Positions 25,700 through 37,800 of a stretch of 64,000 bases of DNA are shown piece after piece. The first letter of the stretch is position 1. Each line of letters begins with the position of its first letter. Source of the stretch: Mallotus nudiflorus (taxonomy: Eukaryota > Streptophyta > Magnoliopsida > Malpighiales > Euphorbiaceae). The stretch covers positions 1-64,000 of the forward strand of contig CANTUR010000423.1 of NCBI GenBank assembly GCA_947683625.1, written 5' to 3'. The position numbers and the translations under genes were made by a program. The notes under the pieces were generated by a model. The model was not told where the DNA came from. It worked only from the letters and a program-made list of their open reading frames with translations, and did not search any database.

Positions 25700-28619
25700 T
25701 TAGCAACGATGATGAAATGCAAGATGTGAATGCTAACAATGATGCAGAGGGAGCTAAAATTCAAGATTCACATATTGATAAAATAGGAGATGCAAATGTA
25801 TAGGGCGGGGACATAGATGACTGCATTGTAGGTAACATAGCTAGAGGGGACATAACAGTTGGTGAGGAAGTTACTGAAGGGCAGGGGGTTATTTAATATG
25901 GATTTAAATAATAATAATGAGGAAGTAAATGTGGCAGTTAGTAAGAAGGGGACTAAGAAGTGAGCATATAAACATAGAGGTTGTTCATGAAGGCTGAATT
26001 TTATTTAAAGTAAATATGGAAAATTAAAGCTTAAATAATGAGGAAGAACAACCTTTTAAAGCAGGCAAAGGTGCAATTAAAAAGAATGTGCCTGTACTGA
26101 AAAAAGCAGTAGTAAATAAAAAAGAATGCAATGAAACTTGTGTGGAGGAGTTGCATCAACAAAGCACTAATTTAGTTCAATAACCTTAAATTACAATTGA
26201 ACAAATGACATAGCAGATGAAAGGAAATCAGTCCATAGGTCAAATTAAAGTAAATCAGGCCACATTTGAGATGAAAGCAAATCAGACTGAAGCCATAACT
26301 GATAATGAACAAGTTGAATAGAGAACAAACCATATAGAAGAAGCATATGAAAGTGAAGGCAACCATGATTATAAAGAACCTTATTTTAATGCTACTGATG
26401 ACAGTGGTTTAGATGCTTTTTATAAAGAACTTGATGAAGCAAGGAATAATCTCATAAATGAACCATAAAAGCAACAAGAAATAGGAGATGAAGGTAAATC
26501 AGCTTATGATATACCTAATTACACACCTAATAAAAAAGTAGGAGCAGATGAACATGTTAGAGCTTATGAAAATGTTGCCGAAGAGGTGGGAACTAATCCA
26601 GAATATGTAAATAGTGGTGTTGATCATAGTTTTGATGAAGAATCTAGGGATGATAGATATGGGAATATAAAAAAGAGGACATTTAAAAGGGTTTTTTATA
26701 ATCTGGAAAGTAATATGCCTTTATTTCTAGTTGGAATGGTTTTTAAAAGTGTCATGAAATTTAGAATGGCAGTTGCTAAATATGTTGTGGCTAAAGGGGT
26801 GGAAATCAAATATGAAAAAAAATGAAAACTTCAGGTTTAAGTGTAGATGTAAGCAAGCATGTCCATGGATGATATATGCAAGTAAAGATAAAAAGAGTGG
26901 AGATTTTCTTATGAAGACTTATAATCTAAACCATATATGTACTAGGACTTGGAAAAATAAGAGGGCATTATGTGATTATCGTGTTTCTTATTTCAGAGAG
27001 ATTATTTAAGACCATCCTGAAATTACTTGTACCAAGATGTGTGAAATTGCTAAGAAGTGATTGAAGTTCGAGATTAATGAAACTATGGCTAAGAGAGTTA
27101 AGAGGGTAATCATGATTGAGCTTGAAAGGGATTTAAAGGATGATTATAGAAGAATATAGGATTATGCTTAAGAGTTGAGAGAGACAAATCCTGGTTCCAC
27201 TATCGAAGTTATTTACGATGAAGGCATAAGAAAATTTGGTAAAATATATATTTGTTTTCATGCTTTAAAGTAAGGCCGAAGAGCAAGGTGCAGACCTATC
27301 CTCAAACTTAATGGGAGCTTCATAAAGAATAGGTGTAAAGGGGAGTTGCTTACAACAGTTAGAAGGGATGGTAATGATCAGTGATATCCAGTTGCTTAGG
27401 CAGTTGTGAGGTCTGAAACCAAGGACAATTGGGTATGGTTTTTGAAACATTTAAAACATGACCTTGGATTGACTGATAACAACCATTTAACTTTGATAAG
27501 TGATAAGCAAAAGGTAATGTTATTTTTTAAAAAAATTAATAAATTATGTTAGATTTTGCTAGAAGTTTGTATTAAAATGACACTTACATTTAAATTAAGT
27601 TTTTTCTTTTAACACAACCCTGTTATTGTTTAAATTACAAATTCCCCTTATCAATTGTTAATCACATTATATTTTATTTTAACTAATATTACAATGTTTT
27701 TAGGGTTTAATAGAAGCCATGAAGCAGGAATTGCCATTGGTAGAACATAGATGGTGTGCCTAGCATATTTATATGGCATGGTAAAAGAGATAGAGAGGAA
27801 GTGATTTCAAGCAACAATTTTGGAAATGTGCCAAAAGCTCATATAAACAAATGTTTACGGATCATTTGGAGAAGCTTGATTCCTTAGGCATTGGATTTAT
27901 GTAGTACCTCCTTAATTATCCTCCCCAGGTCTTACTTTTCTTTTGATGCAAAATGTGAAATTGTGTGCAAGAAGATGTATGAATCATTTAATGGTCATTT
28001 AGTGAAAAATATTACAAAATACATAATAGCCATATTATATTTTATAAGAGTTGATGCAATGAAGAGAATTTCTTTAAAAAGAGAAGTAGCTAGTAGATGG
28101 TATTGCAATGTAAGTACAAGTACTTGTGCCAAATTGAACTTCAATATTGAGAGAGCAGCCATGTGTATGATTGAGTGGAATGGGGAGAAAGGGTATGGAA
28201 TTAGTGCTGGTAGTGATAGGCACATAGTGAATGTTGAGAAAAGGAGCTACACAAGTTGATTTTAGGACTTGATAGGTATCCCATGCCCTTATGGGATATA
28301 TGCTTTAAACCACAATGAAAAAGTGTTTGAGGAATATATAGACATTTGCTATAGTAAAGACAAGTACTTGGCAATATATAGTTTTTATTTGTAGTCTATA
28401 AAGGGCAGGAACATGTGGCCACAGACAAACATGCCACCATTATTATCACCTGAAGTCAATAGGAGTGCAAGTAAAAAAAAAATTTTGAGAAGAAAAGATC
28501 CTAAAGAACCGAAAATAAGTGGAAAACTGTCTTACAGAGGAGTAGTTATGATTTGCAAACTTTGTCAACAAATAGGCCATAACAAAAAAAGGTTGCCTAA
28601 AAAAATCAAATGTAAGTGA
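25700..28619 (+). pseudogene. MuDR/MULE transposase, broken
   Basis: An acidic, repetitive N-terminal stretch (25700-26580) leads into a MuDR DNA-binding domain at about 26715-26980 (GMVFKSVMKFRMAVAKYVV, CPWMIYASK, NHICTRTWKNKRA). The MULE catalytic domain runs from about 27290: KLNGSFIKNRCKGELLTTV, then ETKDNWVWFLKHL and LISDKQK ending at 27513. A GT-AG intron (27514-27703) separates this from GLIEAMKQELPLVEHRW. A degenerate SWIM finger (GIPCPYGI, about 28270-28295) and a zinc knuckle CKLCQQIGHNKK (about 28555-28590, last Cys replaced) end the protein. Several in-frame stops are present, the first catalytic Asp is Asn, and the SWIM His is Tyr, so it cannot transpose by itself. Confidence 0.88.
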
Positions 28620-28699
28620 TATTTATCATTTCAATTAAATAAAAATTAACTCTACAATATTTCGCAATTAAACTAACTAATAGTTATTTGATTGTAATG

Positions 28700-29640
28700 C
28701 GCAAAGGAGTAGTGATGGAGCACCTTTAACTGTAACTCCTTCTGAGAGGTCTGATGTGCCTTCAGTTGTAGCAGATTCTAAAAGGTTTTAAATGCCTTCA
28801 AGTGCTTCAGCAGCTTTAGTAGTTCCAAATCTAGTACCAACGGCACCTTCAGTTGTATCAAGTGGACCAGCGTCAGCTCCTACAGATGGACAACAACCAA
28901 AACAACATCAATTTCCAAAGCCTAAGGGAATTCACATCCGAGAACCATCTCAAATTGCATAGAAGGAACATGTTCCACATGACTAAGTTGGAAAAGGAAA
29001 GCAACCAATGGACTCTCACAGGTATAAAAAAAAAAGCAAAGGCGAATGGGCACTCTTTATGATGATGTAAAAGGTGAAGTCACATTAAATGTAAGTATTT
29101 TATTTTGCAATCAAATTTTATTTATAAACCAACTTGAAAATGTGGCTTTTGTATATTGATTAATGATATATGCTATGTTATAATTCAATGCAACCTGGAA
29201 TGTTTACTCAAAGGACCACACATTAATCCAACCTTATACCTATAGAGAATCAAAGAATTGTCAACGAATATAATCATGAAAAGATTAAATTTCAAGTAAA
29301 TCCAACTTATGGAAAGTTTAGAGAACTAGGTTTGAACTGGGCAGGGCATAAAGCTTTTAGTGGCACAAAACTAGCCATGGAAAGGGGTTAAATTATTGTA
29401 AAAAATAAGAAAAGAATAAGAGATGATGAAAGTGCAAATCAGTTGGAAGTTAATCAGTATGTACCTACTTCAAGTTCACAAAAAGATGTTGTTTCTGAAG
29501 CTCCAAATCCTCCACCAATGCCATTAAGGCCACTTGTGTCTAATGCTTCTAAAGCCACTAAAAGAATCCTAAAATTACAGGCTAAAAAAATAAGCTTATG
29601 CTCCAAAGCCTAAGCCTGTTAGGAAATAAGACAGTAGCTT
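28700..29640 (+). pseudogene. MULE transposase C-terminal tail exons, degraded
   Basis: Pro/Ser/Ala-rich coding traces (PSERSDVPSVVADSK, then VVPNLVPTAPSVVSSG) at 28730-28900. From about 29280 a block reads FQVNPTYGKFRELGLNWAGH and KAFSGTKLAMERG, split by stops. This resembles the variable tail downstream of the zinc knuckle in plant MULE proteins. Exon limits are not determined. Confidence 0.45.
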
Positions 29641-30300
29641 TCATGCCTTTTAGGTGGATAGTTAGATTTTTTGGTTTTTTTATTAGTGCTTAGAAGCATA
29701 CTTTGCATAAAGTTTGCACCATATTAATCATTTACTATCAAATTTACATAATCTGATTGGAACTATGAAGGAGTACAAATTATTAAAATTTGAGTATTTT
29801 GGACACTTTTTGTCAATACAATAGAATCATTATATATTGTATAAAACATATGATTCAAGTTATTAATGGATTATGCTATGTTTCTTTCAGTTCACAGGCA
29901 GTTTTAGTGAAAACAATCATTTATGGTTACTGGTTCCATTTAACATCTTTGTTTTAATAATCTATTTATTAACATAAATGCATAAGAAAAAAAAAGAAAT
30001 AGAATCATCAAAAAATTGCTTGAATGATATTTAATTTCATTTATATATATATGCTAATAATTAATACATGTATTTTTTTACAAAAATTATAGCTTACAAA
30101 TTCCACTCACAGTGGTTTAGCTCTACCAAAAGAGGTTGTGCTACACAAACAAAGCACAATATATCCTAAATCCTAAATACATCAGTACCATAAAACCAAA
30201 CACCTATTTCCTAAGAACAACAACTATAATCACTAACAAAATAAACTAGTTAATAATCACAACATAACTAGAATTTCCACTTATAATTCTGGCTTATTTC
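29641..30300. other. MULE interior between the two convergent genes
   Basis: AT-rich, no coding signal on either strand. It presumably carries the 3' ends of both transcripts. Confidence 0.5.
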
Positions 30301-30317
30301 TGTAGCATTGTTTATCT

Positions 30318-30823
30318 TTATCTAAGCTTTGCAAATTTAAGCTCTAATTCACTTAATTCATCTTGCTTATTTTTGTCGTAATCCAAGGACTTTAATGTTG
30401 CATTCTCAAACTTCAAATTAACATTATTTTCCTGCAATTCCTTAATCACCTTCGTGGCTTGAGCATCAAATGGTTTATCATGCTATTCAAAGTAATTGCA
30501 TCCTCTTCTGTCTCCATATCTTTTATTCCTTCCCTTTTTTTCTTCTACAAACACATACCACTTACAAATAAAAAATAGTTTTAAGTTAATTAATACACAA
30601 AGCTCATTTACAATTATCTTACCTCCAAGCTCATAATGCACGAATAGAACCTTCTTCCAATATTTTAATCAATCCAATCAACCCACCTTGGTGCCTTCAA
30701 ATTACAATAGCACAATCTTGGTTGCCCCTCATAGTCAAAATCCGAACCACCACCTACTGGAACTCGCATTCTCAATGATGATTCATAAGATGAAGATATT
30801 GATCTTCCCGATGTTATTGACAT
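30318..30823 (-). pseudogene. GRF-type zinc-finger / coiled-coil gene inside the MULE, broken
   Basis: Minus strand, convergent with the transposase. Exon 1 (30823-30623) starts MSITSGRSISSS and contains RLCYCNLKAPRWVDWID, a stop, then NIGRRFYSC. Exon 2 (30544-30318) follows an 78-base GT-AG intron; in a shifted frame it contains GCNYFE, a stop where Trp is expected, HDKP, and a 45-residue coiled-coil-like tail (VIKELQENNVNLKFENATLK). This is the GRF finger pattern C-x-C, GRxFxxC, C-x-F-x-W-x-D. GRF fingers bind single-stranded nucleic acid in DNA-repair proteins; small plant GRF proteins with a coiled coil are repeat-associated. Two stops and one frameshift mean it is dead. It lies about 200 bases from the right TIR, facing inward. 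Confidence 0.75.
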
Positions 30824-31023
30824 ATTTTTATTCTTTTGCAGATTATTGATGTTCCACAATTTCAGCAAAATCAAATTGGGAATTGCTTTTTAGGGGAAAT
30901 ATTTAGGGTTTCGAACTCCATTCAATTTGGGAATTAATTTTTGGGGGGAAAATTTTAGGTTTTTGAATTGGGATTTAGTCATTTTTCTATTGTGTATAAC
31001 TAATATATTACTATTTCTTTAGA

Positions 31024-31163
31024 GTGTGAATGTCACGCTCCAATTTCAGCTGTAATTTAGGTTTAAAGGGCTCAAATATGGAAGATTTGAGCTTAATTGA
31101 TGGAAAAAGATGAAAATGGGCTTATTTGGCCCCATGTTGCAAGTTTAAGGGTCCATTTGTCTA
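31024..31163 (-). repeat. Right TIR of the MULE
   Basis: Inverted counterpart of 24780-24926. The GRF gene is transcribed away from this TIR, so the TIR could have supplied its promoter, as MULE TIRs often do. Confidence 0.9.
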
Positions 31164-31186
31164 TTAGTCCACATTCTTTTATAATA

Positions 31187-32371
31187 ATCCCACAAGTCCT
31201 ATAAATTTTTAAAAATTACAATCAAGTTTTAAAAAAAATTAAATTAAGTTCAAACTTTTAAATATTATTATGTTAGTCCATTTTTGGAATTTCAAACAAA
31301 ATGGATTGATGTGCGTAATTAACCTGCACAACTTTTGCCCTGTATTGAATCTATTAAAAGGGAGATTGAACATATAAGCACTCTATTGCATTAAAAAAAA
31401 AAGAAACAAATGCTAAGGCTTTGGTTTATGAGCGAAACCATCTTCTCTCTAAAATATGATCTTCCTAAGCTATTTTATTCCTAGTAAAAATGCATTAATT
31501 CCTAGTCTTGAAAGCATAGATTTATGAAAGATAAGAAACTATGCTATGCAACTATGGGAGAAGAAGCGTAATAAGAACATCTTAGACCAACACAAATCTA
31601 AGAAAGAAATTCTTAACATGTGACTAAAGTATGGTAAGGTGTTTTAATAGTATTTTATTGGTTTTTATCCTTAGTTTTTTGTGGGTTTTTGTTTTAAGTT
31701 TTTTTGGATTTTTGTTTAAATTCTTTGTCAAATGGTGTGGAATATGAATTTTTTTTTCACTAGATTGATCCACCAATGTGTAGTAGATCCAAGCAAATAG
31801 CTTAAGATTACCTTTTTGCCTCAGTTCATTCTTTACATGATCCAGTAGACACTAATAGCCCAAACTACTAGGATATACTGACTGATAAAAAATATCTCCC
31901 CCTTTATACCCATTTTCCATCAACCTTCCCCAAAATGCCACAAAATATATATTTTCATCATTTTAATTCACATTTATCTTTGAGAGGAAAAAATAGAGAA
32001 GATAATCAAAGTAAGAATATAATAGAAAAGAGAAAGAAGAGAATCAAAGAGAAAAGTTAAGAATTGAGGAGAATTGAGCGCAAACTTAACTTTTATTTTT
32101 TTTTTTTCAATTCAATTCAAAATAAACTGTACAAATCATCTATGACACATCCAGCGTCGTTGATGACATGAAAAGAGTTCATTAGTTGGATGCACATGTT
32201 AGTTTATTAAGTACGGTTTAATTGTCTATGTTAGTCCATTCTGTTTGACATAACAAAAATGGACTAATGTGATAATATTTAAAAACTTCTATGACTCAAT
32301 TAAAAAAATGTTTTTAGGACTTGATTATAATTTTTTAAACCTTATAGGACTTATGGGGTTATTATCCCATA
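31187..32371. mobile_element. Non-autonomous TIR element, about 1.2 kb
   Basis: Arms of about 140 bases are inverted copies: left ATCCCACAAGTCCTATAA (from about 31190) and on the minus strand from 32370 ACCCCATAAGTCCTATAAGG; later both read TTAGTCCATTTTTG. The interior has no coding capacity. TIR length suggests a MULE-type non-autonomous element, but no target duplication was found. It begins only about 22 bases after the right MULE TIR. Confidence 0.75.
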
Positions 32372-33499
32372 TTTTTTTAGGAAAATGATCAGTATCACAG
32401 TCTTGGCATGAATAATATTGTCACGACCCCACAAAATGACAAAAACACTCCCCTCCCAGTATTATGGGTCTTTTTTTAGTAAGTTGTTGAACTTTAAAAT
32501 TTACAGTCAATGCAATACTTTTGACCAAATTTCCCATGCTGAAAATACGGATTATGCAAAAGTGAGATCCATTTTTTGTCTACTCAAATACCATGTCAAA
32601 AAAATTTGAAAAGACATATTTAACCCTAATATAAAGAATCAAATCTAACTATAACGAATTTATGCATCATTGTCACTTTACTTTGTTTTAGCGTTAGCGT
32701 TAGTAGTTATAAGAGCATACAAAATTTTATGATTCTTCTTCTACTTGAACCTTCGATAATGGCATTCACTCTCCTTGGATTTCTTGGCAGTGGCATTATT
32801 GTTGTTGTTAAGGTTTGTGGAAGATAGATCTCCATTAACAACACCATTTTGAAATGGTTGCAGAACCTTTATGGTTATGGCTATAATAAAGCTTCTTTGA
32901 AATTAGCAATAGCAAGAGGAAATCAAATCAATGAAATGAAGTTCCTAGTTCGCATCTCCTTCTTTTCTCTTATCTATCCAATATTTTTATCTAAGCCAAA
33001 ACCCAAAGTTTCACTTAGGATTGACAATTGGTGATATGACTTGCTTAAATGACATAACACAATATAAAGTTACACAGTTTTAGCTTTGGAATAAATGGGT
33101 TATGTCATAAACGGGTCAACTTATTTATGATACACCAAAAAAAGGGTTTTAAACAGGTTGAATCCGCTTACCTTGTTTAAACACGTTTATGATCTATTTA
33201 TATGAATGTGTCTAAATGAGTTATTTAAATAGGTTAGACCCATTTAACTCATTTAGACATGTTTAGATATGTTTATAATCATTAGTTAATGACATTGACA
33301 CATATAAAAAATTTAGTATTAGTAATTCATGTTAAATAAATAAAATATAAATTATTAAGTAAATATGATACATTTGTACTAACTACTACTACTACTACTG
33401 CTACAACTATTATTAAATTTAAATTACTAAATGTAGTAAAAATTGCATATATAATATAAAATTATATAATTTTGGTGTAAATTTATATTAATATTTATC
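32372..33499. other. Intergenic stretch without a gene
   Basis: No coding signal. It holds a short perfect stem (TGTCTAAATGAGTTA at about 33211 and its complement at about 33247), repeated GGGTCAACT/GGTTGAATC/GGTTAGACCC words as in small plant repeats, and an ACT microsatellite near 33385. Confidence 0.5.
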
Positions 33500-34936
33500 A
33501 TATCAATTATTAAATTTTCTACAGCATTACCTTTTATACTATGATTATTATAGTTACAAAATATTGTATTACTATCAAAATCTTGGCTTATTTGTTCATT
33601 ATTACTACTAATTCCTATTAACCAGTGTTCAAATTTTCTTTTCATTTTTTTCTGGATTCTCTGCAAATCCTCTTCTCAACCTATATGCTCTGATACCATA
33701 TTAAGGATACATGTATGAAAGATAGACAAACTGTCAAATGATAGACTTGGGTCATTTCAAATTTTAGTACTGTCATTGGCTGACACCAGGACTAATCCTT
33801 TCCAAATTCTGGAATTGTCTGATAAAATCTCATATATATCTGCTTATTTTTTTACTAAATTCTGGAACCTTTTTGCTGACTGTTGTATACATACTGGTAA
33901 TTGACTAAGCTCTTCATGTCTAAAATTTGGGTAAATACAATGAAGAAGTCCATAATCATAAAATTTTCGTATATATATACATATATACATAGATGTATAT
34001 ATATATGTATACATGTATATATGTATATATATATGTGTACATATATATGTACATATATATGTATATATACATATATGTATCATGAACTTTTAATAAAGCT
34101 AAACAAAATTATTCTTCAAATGAAAAAGAAATGTTAGTAGTAATAAAGGCAATAAAGAGCTTTGAATTAATTATTTGTGAATCTGAGTTTATTATAATAT
34201 ATATTATCTAAAAATTTATCTATTGTAGAGCCCATGATAATCCAATAGTTATAATTTCTTTTACTAATAATTCAATCCTATATTGTTGATCTAATATTCT
34301 TTTAAGGGTTTTAGTAATTTTTTCTAGACTTTCTTTATTTTCTTGTAATCCTAATAATTTATTCTACAAACAATTTTCTAAATTTGTTTTCATATCATAC
34401 AACAATCAGTAAAAAGGTTCCAGAATTTAGTAAAAAATAAGCAGATATTTATGAGATTTTATCAGACAATCCAAAATTTGAGGTGTAATAAATGATGTCC
34501 AATGTTTATCTTTTTCTTCTAATTTATAATGGTAAAATCTTGATTTTAAATCAAACGTGAAAAAATAATTTTTATTTTCTAATTTTCTAAATAATACATG
34601 TTTATTTGGTATTGGATAAGAATATCTATTATATAAATTATTAAGAAATTCACATAAAAAAATTAAAATAACTGTGAATAATTAATCTATACAAGCATTC
34701 AAACCATAGATCAAAAAATATAGAAAGTATATAAATTTCATGTTTGGTAGCAAATGCATATAAAGTTTTTATCTTTATACTAATCAGCTTACTTCCAGGA
34801 GATGCTTTTACTCTAAAAAGCTTATAATATATTCTTAATACTTGGTCTATGTTTTCATCTCTAAGACTAAAACTAAATCCATATTCAGGAAATGTTAGAT
34901 AAAGGATTTTGTAGTCCCTCTACTAGCCAACATAGT
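33500..34936. repeat. Scrambled fragments of the pararetrovirus
   Basis: Segments read by comparison with the main copy: 33500-33740 copies 40490-40740; 34186-34385 copies 40285-40485; 34385-34480 is an inverted copy of 33800-33890; 34485-34630 copies 35893-36050 (RT); 34635-34725 copies 40770-40850; 34728-34885 copies 37535-37690; 34886-34936 is an inverted copy of 36137-36185. Boundaries are accurate to about ten bases. Confidence 0.8.
33970..34082. repeat. TATACA/TATATG microsatellite
   Basis: Alternating purine-pyrimidine tract (ATATATACATATATACAT type) of about 110 bases. The open frames across it on both strands are artefacts of the repeat. Confidence 0.9.
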
Positions 34937-34938
34937 TG

Positions 34939-35267
34939 GACTTTAATTTAATTATTAAAAGTACAAAATTGATTTCAATAGAATCAAATTTGACACTTTC
35001 ATTTTCGCTCGATGTACTATCCTAATATTTACAATGGTGAAATATATTTTTTTGTCATATTTTTTTCTATAGTGACAAAATAACATGGTTTTCATATATA
35101 TATATATATATATATAGACTTTAATTTAATTATTAAAAGTACAAAATTGATTTCAATAGAATCAAATTTGACACTTTCATTTTCGCTCGATGTACTATCC
35201 TAATATTTACAATGGTGAAATATATTTTTTTGTCATATTTTTTTCTGTAGTGACAAAATAACATGGT

Positions 35268-35331
<64 letters not shown>
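34939..35331. repeat. 178-bp tandem duplication ending in TA microsatellites
   Basis: The block starting GACTTTAATTTAATTATT at 34939 recurs at 35117 almost unchanged. The first copy ends in a TA run of about 26 bases, the second in one of about 60 bases (35271-35331). It interrupts the viral sequence and has no viral motif. Confidence 0.9.
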
Positions 35332-35333
<2 letters not shown>

Positions 35334-35499
35334 CGAGTGACTGTTATAAACGAATCACTCTTTGGTTCTTCTTTAACTTTTTCTGAGTAACTTGGTCCAA
35401 TACTATATTGAGAAATTCTTTTTCTTAATTCTTCTTCTTTAGATGTAATATTTTCTTCTAATTTAGATTTACCTTTTTCAGAATTAGATTTTCCATAAG

Positions 35500-36480
35500 T
35501 TAATTCTGATACAAGTTGCTTTAATTATCCTAATAATGATTGTAGTTGTCTTTTTTCTGTTATTTTTCAGGAAATTCTAATAATTTTTGAGCTATGTGGG
35601 GTTGTAATTTAATTCCTTTATTATTTATTATAGATCCTAAAAATTCTATCTCTGTTTTAGCAATTTTATTTTTCCCTTTTCCTAAAACTAATATTTTTTC
35701 TTCTTATTTTTTTGTGAATAATAATATATGTTTAAAATGTTCTTTTAACGTTTTAGAGAAAATTAAAATATCATCAATATATACTAAAGTAAATTCTTTT
35801 AATGGTTCTACCATTTCATTAGTAAATTTTTGGAATTCAGCAGGACTATTTAAGTATCCAAATGGTAAAACATTCATTTCATATAATCCTTGAGGTGTGA
35901 TAAATGATGTCCAATGTTTATCTTTTTCTTCTAACTTACAATGGTAAAATCCTGATTTTAAATCAAACATGGAAAAATAATTTTTATTTTCTAATTTTAT
36001 AAATAATACATGTTTATTTGGTATTAGATAAGAATATTTATTACATAAATTATTAAGTGGTTTATAGTTTATGACTAATATAGTTTTTCTCCTTTTTTGT
36101 TTAGAGTGTTTATTTACTATAAAGGCACTGTAACTATGTTGGCTAGTAGAGGGACTACAAAATCATTTGTCTAACATTTCCTGAATATAGATTTCATATT
36201 CTTTTAATGTTATTGGTGTTATTTTTATTTGTTTTCCTTTTATAATCTTATTTTTATTTTCTTCCTTAATTCTTATCGGTACAATTGTTCTATGTTTTTT
36301 CCATTTTTCTAAGGGGTTTTCTCCTTTTAAATTTTTTATTTTTTCTATTATTCTACTTTCTATTTGTGTTTGGTATACTTCTATGTCGCAATTTAATTCT
36401 AAAGTTGTGTTTTCTATAATATTATTTTTATTTTCTTTTTGCACTGATTTGTATGGAACCCACCACGTATCCAATTGCGC
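35500..36480 (-). pseudogene. Caulimovirid reverse transcriptase region, broken
   Basis: The frame from 36474 begins with a protease-RT linker. From about 36170 the RT core follows, with an FDLKSGFYH block at 35940-35967 and the catalytic YIDD at 35770-35781. The thumb motif EIEFLGSII lies near 35640. After about 35560 the frame passes through QLQSLLG-like traces into a Lys/Glu-rich segment and stops at the TA repeat (35331); no RNase H motif was recognised. Stops at about 36160 and 35702 break it. The enzyme would copy pregenomic RNA into DNA; this copy is not functional. Confidence 0.85.
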
Positions 36481-36853
36481 AATTGAAAACTAGTTAATCT
36501 TTGTATTTTTATTTTATGGCCACATAATGTATAAAATTCATAATATTAAGGGTAAATACACAAAGAACTATGAATATCAAAAAATGATTTTCCTAATATT
36601 AAGGGATATTTATAATTAAATTCAAATATTAATAGTATTTTTTAATATTTTTGTTGCTATTTCAATGGGTGTGTTTGTTGCTACTCTATTAATAGTGTAA
36701 GTAGTTTTTCCTATTCCAGTTAATTTAAAAGGAATTTTTAAATTTGTCAAATTTTTTACTAATTTAGTTTTTCCTAAAATAATTTGAGATCCAGTATCGA
36801 CTAATGTTAGAGTTGTTTTATTATTTAATTTAACTAATACAAAACTTGTAAAA

Positions 36854-37800
36854 TTAGTTGTAAGGTTTCTTTTGTGATATTGATATTAGGATTTTCTTCC
36901 CTTCATATGTTATATTTATATGTGTAGATATTATTGTAAAAGGTTTTATAGATTCTAGAAAATTTATTCCTAATAATACTTTTGCTATCTCATCATGTTG
37001 TATTTTGTGTAGTTTAAAAGGTATTTTTACTTGATCTAAATTTAATATTATAATTACTGATTCATAAAGTGTATATTCTTCATTCTGATATATATATGTA
37101 TAAGGTTTTTTTAAAATTTGTATTTTATCATTTGAGTCTAATAATGATTCATGTATATGAAAAGCACATGATCCTATATCTATTAGTATAAGTATTTGTT
37201 TATTTTTTATTTTTGCTTCTATATACATTTGGTGATCTTGTTTTTCTAATGTAGTGTCTACAATAAAATTTTTTTTTATTATTTGATTATTACTAATACT
37301 AGGTTCTTCAGATAGACTTCTTCTTCCTATTGTTAGTGATCTTTGTAGTTCATTATAGTTTTTATGTAAATTTTTATTTTTCTTAGGTTTTCCTAATTCT
37401 TTAGTATTATCAAATTCTATAGTATAATTTTCAGGGTAATTATAAATATTAGTTATTTCCCTAGGTCTATATTTTATTAATTCTTTAAATATTAGTGGTA
37501 CTTCATAACTTGTTAATATCTTATTATTATAAATTTCATGTTTGGTAGTAAATGCATATAAAGTTTTTATCTTTATACTAATCAGCTTACTTCCAAGAGG
37601 TGTTTTTACTCTACAAAGCTTATAATATATTCTTAATGCTTGGTCTATGTTTTCATCTCTAAGATTAAGACTAAGACTAAAATTTGGAAATATGTTTATA
37701 ACAACTTTATTATAACATAAATTTGTATCTAATTCTCGTATTATACTATCCTTTAGACTATTTCTCATTATATTAGTTGTTATAACTAAACTGAATGGTG
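36854..37800 (-). pseudogene. Movement-protein-like block plus aspartic protease of the caulimovirid
   Basis: A 304-codon open frame, the longest in the viral block. The first 110 residues (INIFPNFSLSLN, then ISIKIKTLYAFTTKHEI) resemble the 30K-type movement-protein core. Residues about 165-300 are a retropepsin-like protease whose active site reads LIDIGS instead of the usual D-T/S-G. A remnant just upstream (GGISIVVKSYFQ, about 37840) extends the movement-protein similarity. In caulimovirids the movement protein widens plasmodesmata and the protease cleaves the polyprotein. Movement-protein identity is from motif memory and should be treated as tentative. Confidence 0.6.

Larger units (their letters stand above)
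24776..31165 (+). mobile_element. Mutator-like element (MULE) with about 145-bp TIRs
   Basis: Ends are inverted copies of each other: AAATGGACCCTTAAACTTGC near 24784 is matched on the minus strand by the same 20-mer near 31155, and similarity continues for about 145 bases. Inside are a MuDR-type transposase on the plus strand and a GRF zinc-finger gene on the minus strand, both broken. No convincing 9-bp target duplication could be read at the edges, so the exact ends are uncertain by about ten bases. The TIR contains the start of divergent flanking sequence toward SCD1. Confidence 0.88.

Noticed and set aside
33844..34137. Open frames rich in Tyr-Ile-Cys-Thr on both strands
   Set aside because: They cross the TATACA microsatellite, which is open in several frames by composition.
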